Shown: positions 34,975-46,585, numbered from the stretch's first letter. The stretch: 64,000 nt of DNA from UBA6912 sp963792895 (GCA_963792895.1 CAWBYA010000007.1:992001-1056000), one strand, 5' to 3'. The notes: a model not told the origin generated them from the sequence alone. Numbers and translations: made by a program.

Positions 34975-35222
34975 TGGCTCGCCTTTCGTCGGGTGGTACG
35001 AAGCTATGGCGACTCGAGCGGTGCGTCGTCGGAGCGTGGGCTGGTTCTGCTCTCCCACCCAGGGTTGAGTCGGAGACAGCCCACGATCAGTAGCCCAACG
35101 TCCTGGTCGCCGGTTTCGAGGCCGGTGCCGGTCATGGGTGCGTCCCAACTGCATGGCAAGGTCGCGACCCTGCCATGCAATTGAGAACACACGCGACAGG
35201 TGAGATCGTCCCTACCCAGGTT

Positions 35223-35969
35223 TCAGACGACATCCCGACGGGTGACGGCGACGAGACCGATGGCTGCAGGCACGAGGGCCCACATCGCGATAGCCGCGAT
35301 CGCCGCTCCCATGCTCACTCCGTTGTCCACTCCGGAGACCACGTTGGCGAGGGTGCTGGGCACCCAGGAGGCTGTCTCGCGGACCATCTGCACGGCGAGC
35401 GGCGGCAGAATGAGCAGCAGCAGGATCGCACCGGTGACCGCACCGCCCGTGTTGCGGACAAGGGCGCCAATCCCGGCACCGAGCACGGCACCGGCACCTC
35501 CGGCGATAGTTGATGCTGCGAGGACCTGCCCCAGATCGGCGCCAGAGACCATGAACCCGTAGTCAGTCGCCGTCAGCCCACCGATTACCGAAGCGGCGCT
35601 CATCCCAGCGCCGATGAGTCCGAGCAAGCTGCCGGCGACGAAGGCCGCCGAGAGCTGCGCGAGGACTGCTTGGGGTCGACGGGGTGTGGTCAGGAAGGTG
35701 AGAACGACTGTGCCGTGACCGTATTCGCGGGCGACGGCGATGGCGCCGAACAGCCCTGCAATCAGGAGGGCGTTCCCAGCAAAGGCCATCAGCGACTGCT
35801 GGTCTTCCGCGGTGGAGATGAAGGTCTTGCTGCCATCCATATCGGTGCCAAACGCCACGGCGATAGCGGTCGCCGCACCGATCGCGACGAGCACGGCGAG
35901 AAAGGCCAACGGCATCCTCGTGCTGGTCAGTTTGCGGAGTTCGGCCCGCACGGTTCGGAGCCAGTTCAT
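35223..35969 (-). CDS. ABC-2 type transporter permease (second module)
   Basis: 248 residues, six membrane helices (MPLAFLAVLVAIGAATAIAVA, NALLIAGLFGAIAVAREYGHG, AFVAGSLLGLIGAGMSAAS, LAASTIAGGAGAVLGAGIGAL, GAILLLLILPPLAVQMV, AAIAAIAMWALVPAAIGLVA). AREYGHGTVVLTFLTTPRR is the ABC-2 loop. Start ATG 35969 has AGGAGG and overlaps the ATPase stop as ATGA. A longer in-frame start at 36023 lies inside the ATPase gene and is less likely. Confidence 0.88.
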   Translation of the reverse strand: MNWLRTVRAELRKLTSTRMPLAFLAVLVAIGAATAIAVAFGTDMDGSKTFISTAEDQQSLMAFAGNALLIAGLFGAIAVAREYGHGTVVLTFLTTPRRPQAVLAQLSAAFVAGSLLGLIGAGMSAASVIGGLTATDYGFMVSGADLGQVLAASTIAGGAGAVLGAGIGALVRNTGGAVTGAILLLLILPPLAVQMVRETASWVPSTLANVVSGVDNGVSMGAAIAAIAMWALVPAAIGLVAVTRRDVV

Positions 35970-36925
35970 TGTTCCTCCTTTGTGTCGGACTGGGTTCCGC
36001 CACCAACCGCGTCTCCGGTCCAAGCGAAGAAGCGATCCTCTAGCGAGTCGGTGTGGCGTGACAGTTCATGCAGGGCAATGCCGGCGCGGAAGGCCTGCTC
36101 CCCGATCTCGTCGAGGGAGAGGCCACGGACCACCAGGGTGCCGGGCTGCCCGGACTCAACGACGCCGCCTGCCCCTTCGAGAGCCACTCGCAGAGCCTCC
36201 GGCGAGGTAGCCCGGACGAGGGATGCGGTTTGGCGCAGCTCAGCCAGCGACCCTTGGGTCACCAATCGGCCCTTGTTGACGACGATGACATCGTCGGCGA
36301 GCTGCTCCACTTCGCCGAGCAGGTGGCTGGACACGAACACCGTGTTGCCTTCCGCTGCTCGCGACCGCAGCAGATTCCGCAAGAAACGAACTCCTTGCGG
36401 ATCCAAGCCGTTGCCGGGCTCATCGAGAACGAGAACGGGTGGATCGCACAGAAGTGCGGTGGCGAGTCCCAGACGCTGTTTCATGCCGAGCGAGTAGGCG
36501 CCGGCGTGCCGGTTCGCAGCGTTACCGAGATCTACGAGTTCGAGGACCTCGTCCACCCGGTCCAAAGGCGTTCCAGTGGCGTCTGCCAGAATCCGGAGGT
36601 GGTTTCGCCCGCTTCGTCCAGGATGGAATGCATCGCTCTCGACGCTGGCGCCCACAGTTCCGGTGGGGTCGGACAGCTCGCCGTAGGCGAGACCGCCGAT
36701 GGTCGCCTGTCCGCTGGTTGGAGAGGCCAGGCCGAGCAGGACCTTCATCGTTGTGGACTTCCCCGCACCGTTTGGGCCGAGAAAACCCGTCACCCGTCCG
36801 GGATTGACAGCGAACGACAGGTCGTCGACGACGGCGGCCCCGCCGTAGCTCTTGGTGACGTGTTCGATGGAAATGGGGTACGACCGAGCTTTGGGCCTGG
36901 TTGTCTGGTCGGATATCTGCTTCAT
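35966..36925 (-). CDS. ABC transporter ATP-binding protein (second module)
   Basis: 319 residues. Walker A FLGPNGAGKSTTMKV, signature YSLGMKQRLGLA, Walker B VLVLDEPGNGLDP, H-loop VSSHLLGEVEQ. The SLGMKQR form of the signature is common in bacitracin/lantibiotic-type exporters. Coupled to the permease. It lies 239 bp downstream of the response regulator gene, so control by that two-component system is likely but not shown. Confidence 0.93.
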   Translation of the reverse strand: MKQISDQTTRPKARSYPISIEHVTKSYGGAAVVDDLSFAVNPGRVTGFLGPNGAGKSTTMKVLLGLASPTSGQATIGGLAYGELSDPTGTVGASVESDAFHPGRSGRNHLRILADATGTPLDRVDEVLELVDLGNAANRHAGAYSLGMKQRLGLATALLCDPPVLVLDEPGNGLDPQGVRFLRNLLRSRAAEGNTVFVSSHLLGEVEQLADDVIVVNKGRLVTQGSLAELRQTASLVRATSPEALRVALEGAGGVVESGQPGTLVVRGLSLDEIGEQAFRAGIALHELSRHTDSLEDRFFAWTGDAVGGGTQSDTKEEQ

Positions 36926-37164
36926 GGCGCTCCTCCGTTGATCCTCGCCGTTGCCAGGCCGATAGGGGGTTGCAACGCCGTGGTCACTGTTCCCATCTGC
37001 GTGACCGTGTCAACGTATGCGGTCGGCCTTGGGATGTCGCCAGCCCGGAGGGTGGATCAAGCATCAACCCGTGGGGGGAAAGCACCGAAGAATCGCCGGC
37101 CCAAGAGAGCGTTTCATGCCCGAGGGTCACCGGGCCCGGGTCGGCCGATCCTGGGGTGGTGCCG
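36926..37164. other. Spacer between response regulator and ABC module
   Basis: 239 bp; probable promoter region of the second ABC module. I see no clear repeat that I would call a regulator site. Confidence 0.35.
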
Positions 37165-37842
37165 TCAGTAGCCGGCGTCTTGTTCGCCGGGTTCGACGAG
37201 CCCGCTCTCGTAGGAGAAGACCACTGCCTGAGCCCGGTCCCGCAGTCCGAGCTTGGTGAACACACTGTTGATGTGCGATTTGACGGTTGCAGCCCCGATG
37301 AAGAGATGTTCCGAGATCTCGCTGTTGTTGTAGCCGCGGCCGATTGCGGTGAGCACCTCACGTTCGCGATCCGTCAGTCGCTCGAGACGAGCAGCGGCTG
37401 CGGTATCGCCGGCGAGACGCCGGGTGAACCGTCCGATGAGACGTTTGGTGATGGACGGAGCGAGCAAGGCCCCACCGTCGGCCACGGTGCGCACCGCGGA
37501 TACCAGTTCGGCTCGAGGGATGTCCTTCAGCACAAAGGCGCTGGCACCGGCTTTCAAGGCTTCGTACACGTATTCGTCGGGGTCGAAGGTGGTCAGGATG
37601 ACGACCCTCGCCGGCCAATCTGCCTCGCCCAAGATACGCCGGGTCGCCTCCAGGCCGTCCATCTCCGGCATGCGAATGTCCATGAGGATCACATCGGGCC
37701 TGTGAGAGAGCGCCGCCTCGACCGCTTCCACGCCGGTGCCCGCCTCAGCGACCACCTCGATGTCGTCCTCGTGATCGAGGACCATGGCAAACCCGTCACG
37801 GACCAGAGCCTGATCGTCGACAACCAATACTCGAATGCTCAC
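37165..37842 (-). CDS. NarL/FixJ family response regulator
   Basis: 225 residues. Receiver domain with acidic pocket VVDDQ, phosphoacceptor Asp55 in LMDIRMPEMDG, Thr in VILTTFDPDE and Lys in FVLKD. C-terminal LuxR-type HTH: LTDREREVLTAIGRGYNNSEISEHLFIGAATVKSHINSVFTKLGLRDR (recognition part ATVKSHINSVF). Start overlaps the kinase stop as ATGA. Binds DNA after phosphorylation by the partner kinase. Confidence 0.95.
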   Translation of the reverse strand: MSIRVLVVDDQALVRDGFAMVLDHEDDIEVVAEAGTGVEAVEAALSHRPDVILMDIRMPEMDGLEATRRILGEADWPARVVILTTFDPDEYVYEALKAGASAFVLKDIPRAELVSAVRTVADGGALLAPSITKRLIGRFTRRLAGDTAAAARLERLTDREREVLTAIGRGYNNSEISEHLFIGAATVKSHINSVFTKLGLRDRAQAVVFSYESGLVEPGEQDAGY

Positions 37843-39068
37843 GACGGACTGCGTTCGAGGGGCAGGCGAGCCATGATCCGAAACCCGCCACCGAGTCGGG
37901 GGCCCGCTTCGAAAGTACCTCCGAGGAGCGCTGCCCGTTCCCGCATCCCCACCAGGCCTTGACCCGAACCGGGCAGCGTCGTTGCTCCCTGGCCCCGATC
38001 GGTCACCTCGATCGTGAGCATCTGGTCGTCGACGGACAGCCGCACTTCGGCTTCCGGGTCTCGTCCGGCATGTTTGAGCACGTTTGTGAGGGCCTCCTGG
38101 ACGATTCGGTACGAGGCAAGGTCCACCTTGGCCGGGAGGTCACCGGGAGCGCCATTCTTGGACAGCGACACGTCCATCCCGGCACCCCTCATCTCCTCTA
38201 CGAGGCCGGGGACGTCCGAAAGACGGTGCATGGGTACGAGACCCTCCCGCTTATCGTCGCTGCGGAGAACGCCGAGTACCTGACGCAACTCGCGGAGAGC
38301 TTCACGCCCCTCTTTCTCTACTGCCTCCATGGCTCGAACAGCCCTTTGGGGGTCGCTGGCGGCCACGGTTTGTGCGGCGCCGGCTTGAACCGTGATCATG
38401 CTCACGCGATGTGCGACCAGGTCGTGCAGTTCGCGGGCGATCCGGCTTCGCTCCTCATCCACGGCTCGCCGCGCTTGCGCAACCCGCTCCCGTTCCAGGT
38501 ACTCGGCTCGCTCCTCGAGAAGTGCCAGATACTCTCTCCGCCCCGCGATTCGCCGCCCCACATACCAAGGCACGAACACCAGTGCCAGTGACAATCCCAT
38601 GACCGAGACCGGTTCGCTCTCGATCACGTCGTCGGCAAAGACGAGTGTCACCGCCCCAGCCAGCGCAAGGAGGCTGATGCGGTTCTCCTCTATGTAGCGG
38701 CCAACCGAATACAGGGAAACGAAGATCGACAGCGACGGGCCACTCGCCAGGCCGATCACGTCCCACACCAGCGACGCGACCAGGGTTGCGGCGAGGACGA
38801 TCAGCGGACGGCTTCTCCGCCACAGGAGAGCGATGCTGCTGGCGGCGAGCAGAAGGTAGGTGGCAGGAGGCACATCACCGAGCATCGAGATGGAGAAGTC
38901 GCCTGACTCGTTGGCCATCCGTCCGAGGATCCCGCCCACCTCGAGAACGAACACGACGACGGCAAGCGCCGTGTCAGACGAGCGAGGCCACCGAGTGACG
39001 AAACCTCGGCGGGGACGAGTCGGTTCGCCCCGAGGAAACGCAGGGCCTGAAGAGGTGCCGGTCACCAT
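37839..39068 (-). CDS. Sensor histidine kinase (HisKA_3, NarL-type partner)
   Basis: 409 residues. Four to five membrane helices with very short external loops (residues 32-172), a coiled linker (EYLALLEERAEYLERERVAQA), then the dimerisation box with His215 in RIARELHDLVAHRVSMI and an ATPase domain with GQGLVGMRERAALLGG and DRGQGAT. The lack of an extracellular sensor domain fits intramembrane sensing of envelope stress or antimicrobials, as for kinases linked to ABC exporters. ATG 39068 chosen; in-frame ATG 39116 is possible. Confidence 0.92.
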   Translation of the reverse strand: MVTGTSSGPAFPRGEPTRPRRGFVTRWPRSSDTALAVVVFVLEVGGILGRMANESGDFSISMLGDVPPATYLLLAASSIALLWRRSRPLIVLAATLVASLVWDVIGLASGPSLSIFVSLYSVGRYIEENRISLLALAGAVTLVFADDVIESEPVSVMGLSLALVFVPWYVGRRIAGRREYLALLEERAEYLERERVAQARRAVDEERSRIARELHDLVAHRVSMITVQAGAAQTVAASDPQRAVRAMEAVEKEGREALRELRQVLGVLRSDDKREGLVPMHRLSDVPGLVEEMRGAGMDVSLSKNGAPGDLPAKVDLASYRIVQEALTNVLKHAGRDPEAEVRLSVDDQMLTIEVTDRGQGATTLPGSGQGLVGMRERAALLGGTFEAGPRLGGGFRIMARLPLERSPS

Positions 39069-39277
39069 CACCGCATGATGACACAGTCGCCGTGGACTCG
39101 AAGGCCTGGCATGCACATGGAGACCACGCTAGGTCGGCTTCTGGCTACCCGCACGGACTCCCTGGTGGATTGCATTCTCCAACCAAGGGTGGAGACCACG
39201 ATGACCCGTCGGGTTGGAGACGCAAGGTCCTCCGAACCATACGTTTGGCTCCACACCTCGGAATGAGAGGAGCCGAC

Positions 39278-40630
39278 GTGAATCGCAGCGATGTGGACGT
39301 GTCAAACCCTGAAACTCGGCGATCGGCCCCAGCCCGCGGGCGGGGTGGCCGGTCGCCTGGTGGACCCTTGCGGCGGGTGATGTTGCTGCGAGATTTCCGG
39401 CTTCTCTTCACCGGCACCGCGACATCCCTCCTAGGCGATCAGTTCGCTCTGATCGCAACGCCGTGGCTCGTATTGCAGTTGACAGGCGACCCGCTCGCTC
39501 TTGGCGTCGTGCTGGCGTTGGAGGGTATACCGCGGGCCGCCTTCATGCTGGTCGGCGGCGCCATCACCGACCGGTTCGACGCTCGGCGGGTCATGCTGAT
39601 CTCCGACATCGTCCGTCTCGTACTGACTGCGGTGATGGCCGGGGTCGTGGTCACCGGGAACGTCGACATGTGGATGGTCTACTGCTTTGCGCTGGGGTTC
39701 GGCCTGGTGGCTGGGTTCGCCATACCCGCACAAAACAGCATCGTGCCCATGCTGGTCAGCGAGGACGACCTTCAGGCGGGCAACTCGATCACCATGGGCG
39801 TCACCCAACTGGCGGGGTTCGTAGGACCGAGCATCGCTGGAGTGGCAATCGCCGGATTCTCCGAGTTGACACTCGGCATTGCGCTCGCCTTCCTGATCGA
39901 CGCGGGAACATTCGCCGTGTCCACCGCATGCCTGTGGCTTATTCGCGGTGCGAGAAGAAACGTCGACGACCGCCCCGAGGAGAGCCTCTGGGCATCAATC
40001 GGCGAAGGTGTCAAGTACCTGTGGCGTGACGATGCGCTGCGTCTCATGTTCATGATTCTCATCGTCGTCAACTTCTTCGTCGTCGGGCCGCTCCTCGTTG
40101 GGATCCCGGTTCTCTCCCACGAGCGCCTGTCGCAGGGCGCGATGGCGTTCGGTCTGCTGATGGGGGCGTTTTCCGTCGGGAATCTGATCGGCTACCTCGT
40201 CGCCGGCTCGCTCACCCGTCCGTCGGGTCGGACGATCCGAACGATCATCGTCGGCCTGCTGGCCGCCTTTGGGGCGGTGGTCGGATCGCTCGGCTTCATC
40301 AGCCAGATGTGGCTGGGGTTCGGCCTTCTCCTCTTGCTCGGATTGGGGAACGGCTACCTTGCCATCATCCTGTTCACCTGGATCCAAAGACGCGTCTCCC
40401 GGAGCATGTTGGGGCGGACGATGAGCCTTCTCACCTTCTCCAGCCTCGGTCTGGTGTCGGTGTCGCAGGCGATCTCCGGGGCCGTCGGCAAGTGGAATCT
40501 CGACGTCCTGTTCGTCGCCGCCGGCGGTCTCGTCTTGACCTTGACCGTGTGGACCGCAGTTCACCCGAGTCTGGGCGTGCTCAGCGAGAACCTGGCCCGC
40601 TCCGCACCGGCAGGCGAGACGAATGACTGA
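39278..40630 (+). CDS. MFS transporter (MFS_3, macrolide-efflux-like)
   Basis: 450 residues, twelve membrane helices. Starts LLRDFRLLFTGTATSLLGDQFALIATPWLVLQLTGD (the LLGDQF segment after the first helix is typical of the MFS_3/enterobactin-macrolide efflux group) with ITDRFDARRVM as motif A. GTG 39278 is preferred because GAGAGGAG lies five bases upstream; ATG 39263 is in frame. Divergent from the histidine kinase. Exported substrate unknown. Confidence 0.9.
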   Translation: MNRSDVDVSNPETRRSAPARGRGGRSPGGPLRRVMLLRDFRLLFTGTATSLLGDQFALIATPWLVLQLTGDPLALGVVLALEGIPRAAFMLVGGAITDRFDARRVMLISDIVRLVLTAVMAGVVVTGNVDMWMVYCFALGFGLVAGFAIPAQNSIVPMLVSEDDLQAGNSITMGVTQLAGFVGPSIAGVAIAGFSELTLGIALAFLIDAGTFAVSTACLWLIRGARRNVDDRPEESLWASIGEGVKYLWRDDALRLMFMILIVVNFFVVGPLLVGIPVLSHERLSQGAMAFGLLMGAFSVGNLIGYLVAGSLTRPSGRTIRTIIVGLLAAFGAVVGSLGFISQMWLGFGLLLLLGLGNGYLAIILFTWIQRRVSRSMLGRTMSLLTFSSLGLVSVSQAISGAVGKWNLDVLFVAAGGLVLTLTVWTAVHPSLGVLSENLARSAPAGETND

Positions 40631-40807
40631 GGGCCGGGGTTGGGGCATCGGGACGTGGCTGAGGCTGCTCAGTGTTCTCGCACTTTGCGCCGAAACGCAG
40701 GGCGTCCGTTGCGCGAGAAGGTGCGATGGGATGGCCAACAACGCGAAATGCCGCGAAGCCAAAGGCGCCTGAGAGGCATTGCACGGACTTCGGCTTGTCT
40801 GCGCACC

Positions 40808-41065
40808 GGCACGGTCTGTCTCCCCGCCGGCTATATGGCTGAGCATGTGGAGTTGGGGTATGCCCAGACCAGTCACGCCACCCAAGGGCGCACCGTCGAC
40901 ACCCGCCCTCCTCTACCTCGACGTCCCCACCGACACCCGCGGCACCTACACTCCCATGACCCGCGGACGCCTCGCCAACCACGCCTTCGTCGTCGTCGAC
41001 GCCAACCAGACCGCCCGCGACGTCCTCACCCAGGCGCTCACTCGCTACTGGATCGACCACCCCGC
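40808..41065 (+). pseudogene. Second fragment of the MobF/TraA helicase, frameshifted
   Basis: Aligns along its length with 25575-25832 of the island remnant, high identity by eye (for example GTGGAGTTGGGGTATGCCCA and the bases after it are the same). Protein pieces EHVELGYAQTSHATQGRTVDT and LLYLDVPTDTRGTYTPMTRGR lie in different frames because of one extra C near 40912. Lies outside the island borders, so it marks another past element or a rearrangement. Confidence 0.8.
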
Positions 41066-41133
41066 ACCGAGAGGGCGACCAACGTCGAAGGGCGGTCAGA
41101 CTCAGGATCACGGATACGAAGGGAGATCACGCT

Positions 41134-41667
41134 ATGGGCGAGGAGAGCGTGGATGGAAGCGAGCCTGCCGGTCGGAGGAAGCTGCTAGTAGCGATGTTGC
41201 ACACGTTGGCCGGACCGACCGTCTTTGATCATCTGTACGGGCTCGCCGGGGAGTCACCGACGGAATTCCATTTGATGATGCCCGTCCTGCGTCCGGACTA
41301 CGGCTTGACCTGGACCGAGGCCCAAGCCCGCAAGGATGCCAAAGATCGGCTGGCGATCATGCTCGAGTTCATGACCAGAGCCGGACTGTCTGCAACTGGT
41401 GAGACCCGAACCGAGTCGCCACCTGAGGCCCTTGAAGCGGTCGCTTCGGGGCCGGCGGGGCCGTTCGATGGCGTGGTGGTGGTGTGGCGGCAGAGGAAGC
41501 ATCGGTGGCTGTTCGGACGAGAGGGTGAGCGGTTCGAGGAGGTACTTGGAATCCCGGTCAAAGCGATCCGGGCTGATCCGCCCATTCGGGACAGCAACAT
41601 CGAGGATCCCGGCCAACTTCGTGAGATCTTCGAGGAAAACGCCAAACGTCAGGGTTGGGGGCCGTAG
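41134..41667 (+). CDS. Hypothetical protein
   Basis: 177 residues, soluble. AMLHTLAGPTVFDHLYGLAGESPTEFHLMMPVLRPDYGLTW (seen as TEFHLMMPVLRPDYG) and DRLAIMLEFMTRAGLSATGE look like an alpha/beta fold similar in layout to the universal-stress-like proteins of some actinobacteria; the C-terminus ends DPGQLREIFEENAKRQGWGP. ATG with AAGGGAG nine bases upstream. No confident family. Confidence 0.65.
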   Translation: MGEESVDGSEPAGRRKLLVAMLHTLAGPTVFDHLYGLAGESPTEFHLMMPVLRPDYGLTWTEAQARKDAKDRLAIMLEFMTRAGLSATGETRTESPPEALEAVASGPAGPFDGVVVVWRQRKHRWLFGREGERFEEVLGIPVKAIRADPPIRDSNIEDPGQLREIFEENAKRQGWGP

Positions 41668-41989
41668 AAGCACGCCACACCAGAGGTCGCGGTCGGCTCT
41701 CAGTCTCTCTTCTTCGGCGGCCGCGGTGGTCCAAGGCCGCGGTGCCACGACGTTGTAGTCGTGGGTCATCGTCCCCACCCGCCCTGGTCTCATCGGCAGA
41801 GTCGCGACACGTCTCGTACAAGCGACCAACAACTGTCTCGCATCGAGCGACTGCGGACCGTGCATGAGCGAGAGCTGGGTCGGTCACGTCGGGAGCGCCA
41901 ACCGTCGGCTGCGGGTTCGAAACGCCGGTGCTCCACCAGCGAATCGTAGGATCGGATCGAAACCCGGCGCGCCGGCTCCTTGTTCGCAA
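41668..41989. other. Intergenic region
   Basis: 322 bp with no convincing gene. It contains GGTTCGAA near 41915-41925, but no cloverleaf can be built. Confidence 0.4.
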
Positions 41990-42316
41990 TCAAAACCAAC
42001 AATCGGGGCCGCGCGCGACCCTTCCGGTCTCATCGATGTCGACGCCGTCGGCTCTCAGCAGCGGTTCCTGGGTGCGTCGGTGGGTTCGATACAGGCGACC
42101 GGACGAGGGGATCACGCGCCACCAGGGCAGATCGGGTACCTGGCGCATGACGTTGGCGACGGCCTGCGCCGATCCCGGATGGCCGGCCTCCTCCGCGACC
42201 TCGCCGTACGTCGCAACATCGCCGGGTCGGAGCGACGCAACGACTGCGATGACGGCGCGCTGAAACTCCGTGGGGTTCTCGGGCGGGTTCGGCAAACCAC
42301 CGGGCGGCATCGTCAT
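41990..42316 (-). CDS. Alkyltransferase-like protein (ATL)
   Basis: 108 residues, the DNA-binding domain of O6-alkylguanine-DNA alkyltransferase: FQRAVIAVVASLRPGDVATYGEVAEEAG and AVANVMRQVPDLPWWRVIPSSGRL. The active-site PCHRV is PWWRV here, so Trp replaces the alkyl-acceptor Cys, the defining feature of ATL proteins. These bind O6-alkylguanine lesions and hand them to nucleotide excision repair. Close to a UvrA-like gene on the same strand, which fits a repair theme. Confidence 0.93.
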   Translation of the reverse strand: MTMPPGGLPNPPENPTEFQRAVIAVVASLRPGDVATYGEVAEEAGHPGSAQAVANVMRQVPDLPWWRVIPSSGRLYRTHRRTQEPLLRADGVDIDETGRVARGPDCWF

Positions 42317-42357
42317 GGGCCCGAGATGCTATCCGTAGCGAATCGGCCCCGATCGGC

Positions 42358-44702
<2,345 letters not shown>

Positions 44703-44703
<1 letters not shown>

Positions 44704-44939
44704 CAGTCTTCGGGAAGAGCGGCGAACGCCCGCTTGGTGTTCCGATACCACGACATTCCGGAGATGGGGTGCTTCCATCGACCCTTCATGTCCTTCAAAG
44801 CGTCGGCGTGCGCTTCATCGCCGGCCGCGACAACATCTTTGAGGTGCTGGTCTTGCGCCTTGATCACCTCATCAGCGGTATTCCCATGGAGCGGGAAATC
44901 GCATGCTCCACCCAATTGCCTGCATGTCATTGTCTTCAT
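44703..44939 (-). CDS. DUF1059 family small protein
   Basis: 78 residues: MKTMTCRQLGGACDFPLHGNTADEV is the DUF1059 signature, with two Cys in the usual CRQLGGxCD arrangement, and the end is SGMSWYRNTKRAFAALPED. ATG 44939 with GAGAGA upstream. Its stop overlaps the UvrA-like start, so the two products are probably made in fixed ratio. Function unknown. Confidence 0.85.
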
Positions 44940-45244
44940 GTGTCTCTCTCTTCGGCTCGGAGTCTTCGATGTTCAGCCGGGTCAGGCTTGGTCGGTGTGC
45001 ACCATGTCGCCGGACAGGTCCCGTTCCGCGAAGTCTCGCGCGCCCCGGCTGATACTCCTGCCCTCAACCCTGCGGAATCGGCGCGCAGTGTGCTTCTTCG
45101 ATCCTGCTGGTCGGCAGATACGGGGGACTTGCCTGGCAACGCAAACCGGCTCGGGACGAGCCCGCGTTGGTCACGGTCCCAGGCCCCTTGCGCTGAGTCG
45201 CGAGCTCACTCTCGGATTGCGCCCAGCGGTGTCGGTCGCAGGCA
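44940..45244. other. Intergenic region
   Basis: 305 bp upstream of DUF1059; presumably its promoter and the 3' region of the preceding decayed gene. No element recognised. Confidence 0.35.
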
Positions 45245-45537
45245 TCAGAGGAGCGAGAAGGCGACGAGGGCACAGGCCACACACAAGGTGGCCATGCCCG
45301 CGATGAACAGGCGGTCGGCGTAGCTCTCGAGCCGCTTCGCTCGCTCTCGGACCGGCGCCCGCAGCGAGGTGTACGCCAGCAGGGACGGTGCCAGGAAGCA
45401 CACGGAGTCAACAGCGAGGATTTCGTCGGCGATGGTATTGAAACCGGCTTCAGGTTGATGCCGATGCGAATGATGCCGACGACGGTCAGGCATACCCCGA
45501 CCAAACCGGCGGACACACCGAAGACATGGACGCTCAT
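45245..45537 (-). pseudogene. Small membrane protein gene with one frameshift
   Basis: From ATG 45537 the frame encodes MSVHVFGVSAGLVGVCLTVV and GIIRIGINLK, a membrane helix; near 45450 the sense frame shifts to FNTIADEILAVDSVCFLAPS, LLAYTSLRAP and a last helix LFIAGMATLCVACALVAFSLL. Together they make a three-helix protein of about 97 residues. One missing base near 45450 explains the change. Real decay or sequencing error. Confidence 0.65.
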
Positions 45538-45710
45538 GTCCGCTTCAATGGTCGACCGGGAGCGCCCGTTGGCCTTGCGTCTCTCGGCCCCGGCCTCTTC
45601 TGTCGCGGGCAGGATGTCGTCGTGATTCAATGCCGCGTCACCTCCGAGTCGTCGTATGCGCAATGCTCGCACAGTGTGGTCTCACACAGGCGACCGACGA
45701 CGGTGACGGT

Positions 45711-45925
45711 GGCCACGGCGCAGCAGTGCCTTCGCCTGCTCGATCCGCCGCGTCGTCAGCTAGGGGTAGGGCGTCGCTTCGTACGTCGCCCGGAACCGGC
45801 GCGAGAAGTGTGCGGTCCGACATCAGGGCAGCTCGGACGAGCGCGGCGACGTTCAGTGGCTGCGCGTACTCCCATCCATCAGATCACGAGCGCGGCGCAG
45901 GTAGGCGAGGTTGGCGAGCTCCTCC
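45711..45925 (-). pseudogene. AraC-family regulator fragment, decayed
   Basis: Pieces of an AraC HTH domain in different frames: LAYLRRARDLMD, then EYAQPLNVAALVRAALMS, then HFSRRFRATYEATPYP followed by an in-frame TAG (45762-45760), then LTTRRIEQAKALLRRG. At least two frameshifts and one stop, so this is a true remnant and not a single sequencing error. Confidence 0.7.
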
Positions 45926-45997
45926 GGCGTCGCCGTGTCGAAGTCGCGGGCCCCATCCGAGCCGGTCTCGAGCGCTGACGGCAATCCCCGCACCCCG

Positions 45998-46435
45998 CTA
46001 GCTGTTGAGCGCCCAGCGCTCGGCCCATGACGCCGGAAAGCGGTAGGGAAGCGCGTAGACATACCTGATGAGCTGACCCTGGTGCTGTGCCTCGTGCTCG
46101 AGCAGATCGAGCAGGAGGCCGTGCCGCGCAGAGTCCCACGCAACGCCGGCGATAGCCGCTTCGAACGTCCTGGCCGACGACTCGAGCGCAGCACGCACGA
46201 CGGCCCTTCTGGCCGAATCTTCGTAGGCGAGCGAGTTGTCGTACCCGACCCATACTCCCTCGACGATTGCGCTCGTGAAGCTCTCGCGTGCCCCGTTGAT
46301 GCACCAGAGCTGTTGACCGATCGTGCTGGAAGGCACAGGCAACGCCTGGCCGAGAGCCTCCTCTGGAAGGTGTTCAACGAGTTCGCTGTGAGCGGCAAAC
46401 ATCGCCTGTACATGGGTGATGACTGCTTCTCGCAT
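45998..46435 (-). CDS. DinB-like four-helix protein
   Basis: 145 residues. MREAVITHVQAMFAAHSELVEHLPEEALGQAL and LGQQLWCINGARESF-type segments (seen as STIGQQLWCINGARE), with EHEAQHQGQLIRYVYAL as the metal-binding helix (two His spaced as in DinB/MST enzymes). AGGAGG lies nine bases before ATG 46435. DinB-fold proteins use bacillithiol/mycothiol or have unknown roles. Confidence 0.8.
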   Translation of the reverse strand: MREAVITHVQAMFAAHSELVEHLPEEALGQALPVPSSTIGQQLWCINGARESFTSAIVEGVWVGYDNSLAYEDSARRAVVRAALESSARTFEAAIAGVAWDSARHGLLLDLLEHEAQHQGQLIRYVYALPYRFPASWAERWALNS

Positions 46436-46572
46436 CTGCGATGACCTCCTATTCGTGCCGCTCGGTCGAGTCTCGTCGTCTCGGTCCCAATCCGTGGTCT
46501 CGCTCGCTCCCTCTCGATCGGCCAAGTCGGTGAGGGCCTCAGTTTGCTGGTGCGGCTCGGCGTCCCGGGGGG

Positions 46573-46578
46573 TAGCCT
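46573..46578 (+). promoter_or_regulatory. -10 box TAGCCT of a leaderless promoter
   Basis: TAGCCT, seven bases, then ATG 46586. Confidence 0.45.
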
Positions 46579-46585
46579 TCCGCCG

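Noticed and set aside
41254..41865. Minus-strand frame of 203 codons opposite the 41134 gene
   Set aside because: No motif, and the plus-strand gene has a ribosome site and plausible protein composition.
41905..41940. tRNA-like T-arm (GGTTCGAA) and CCACCA
   Set aside because: T stem does not pair and no anticodon or D arm can be built on either strand.
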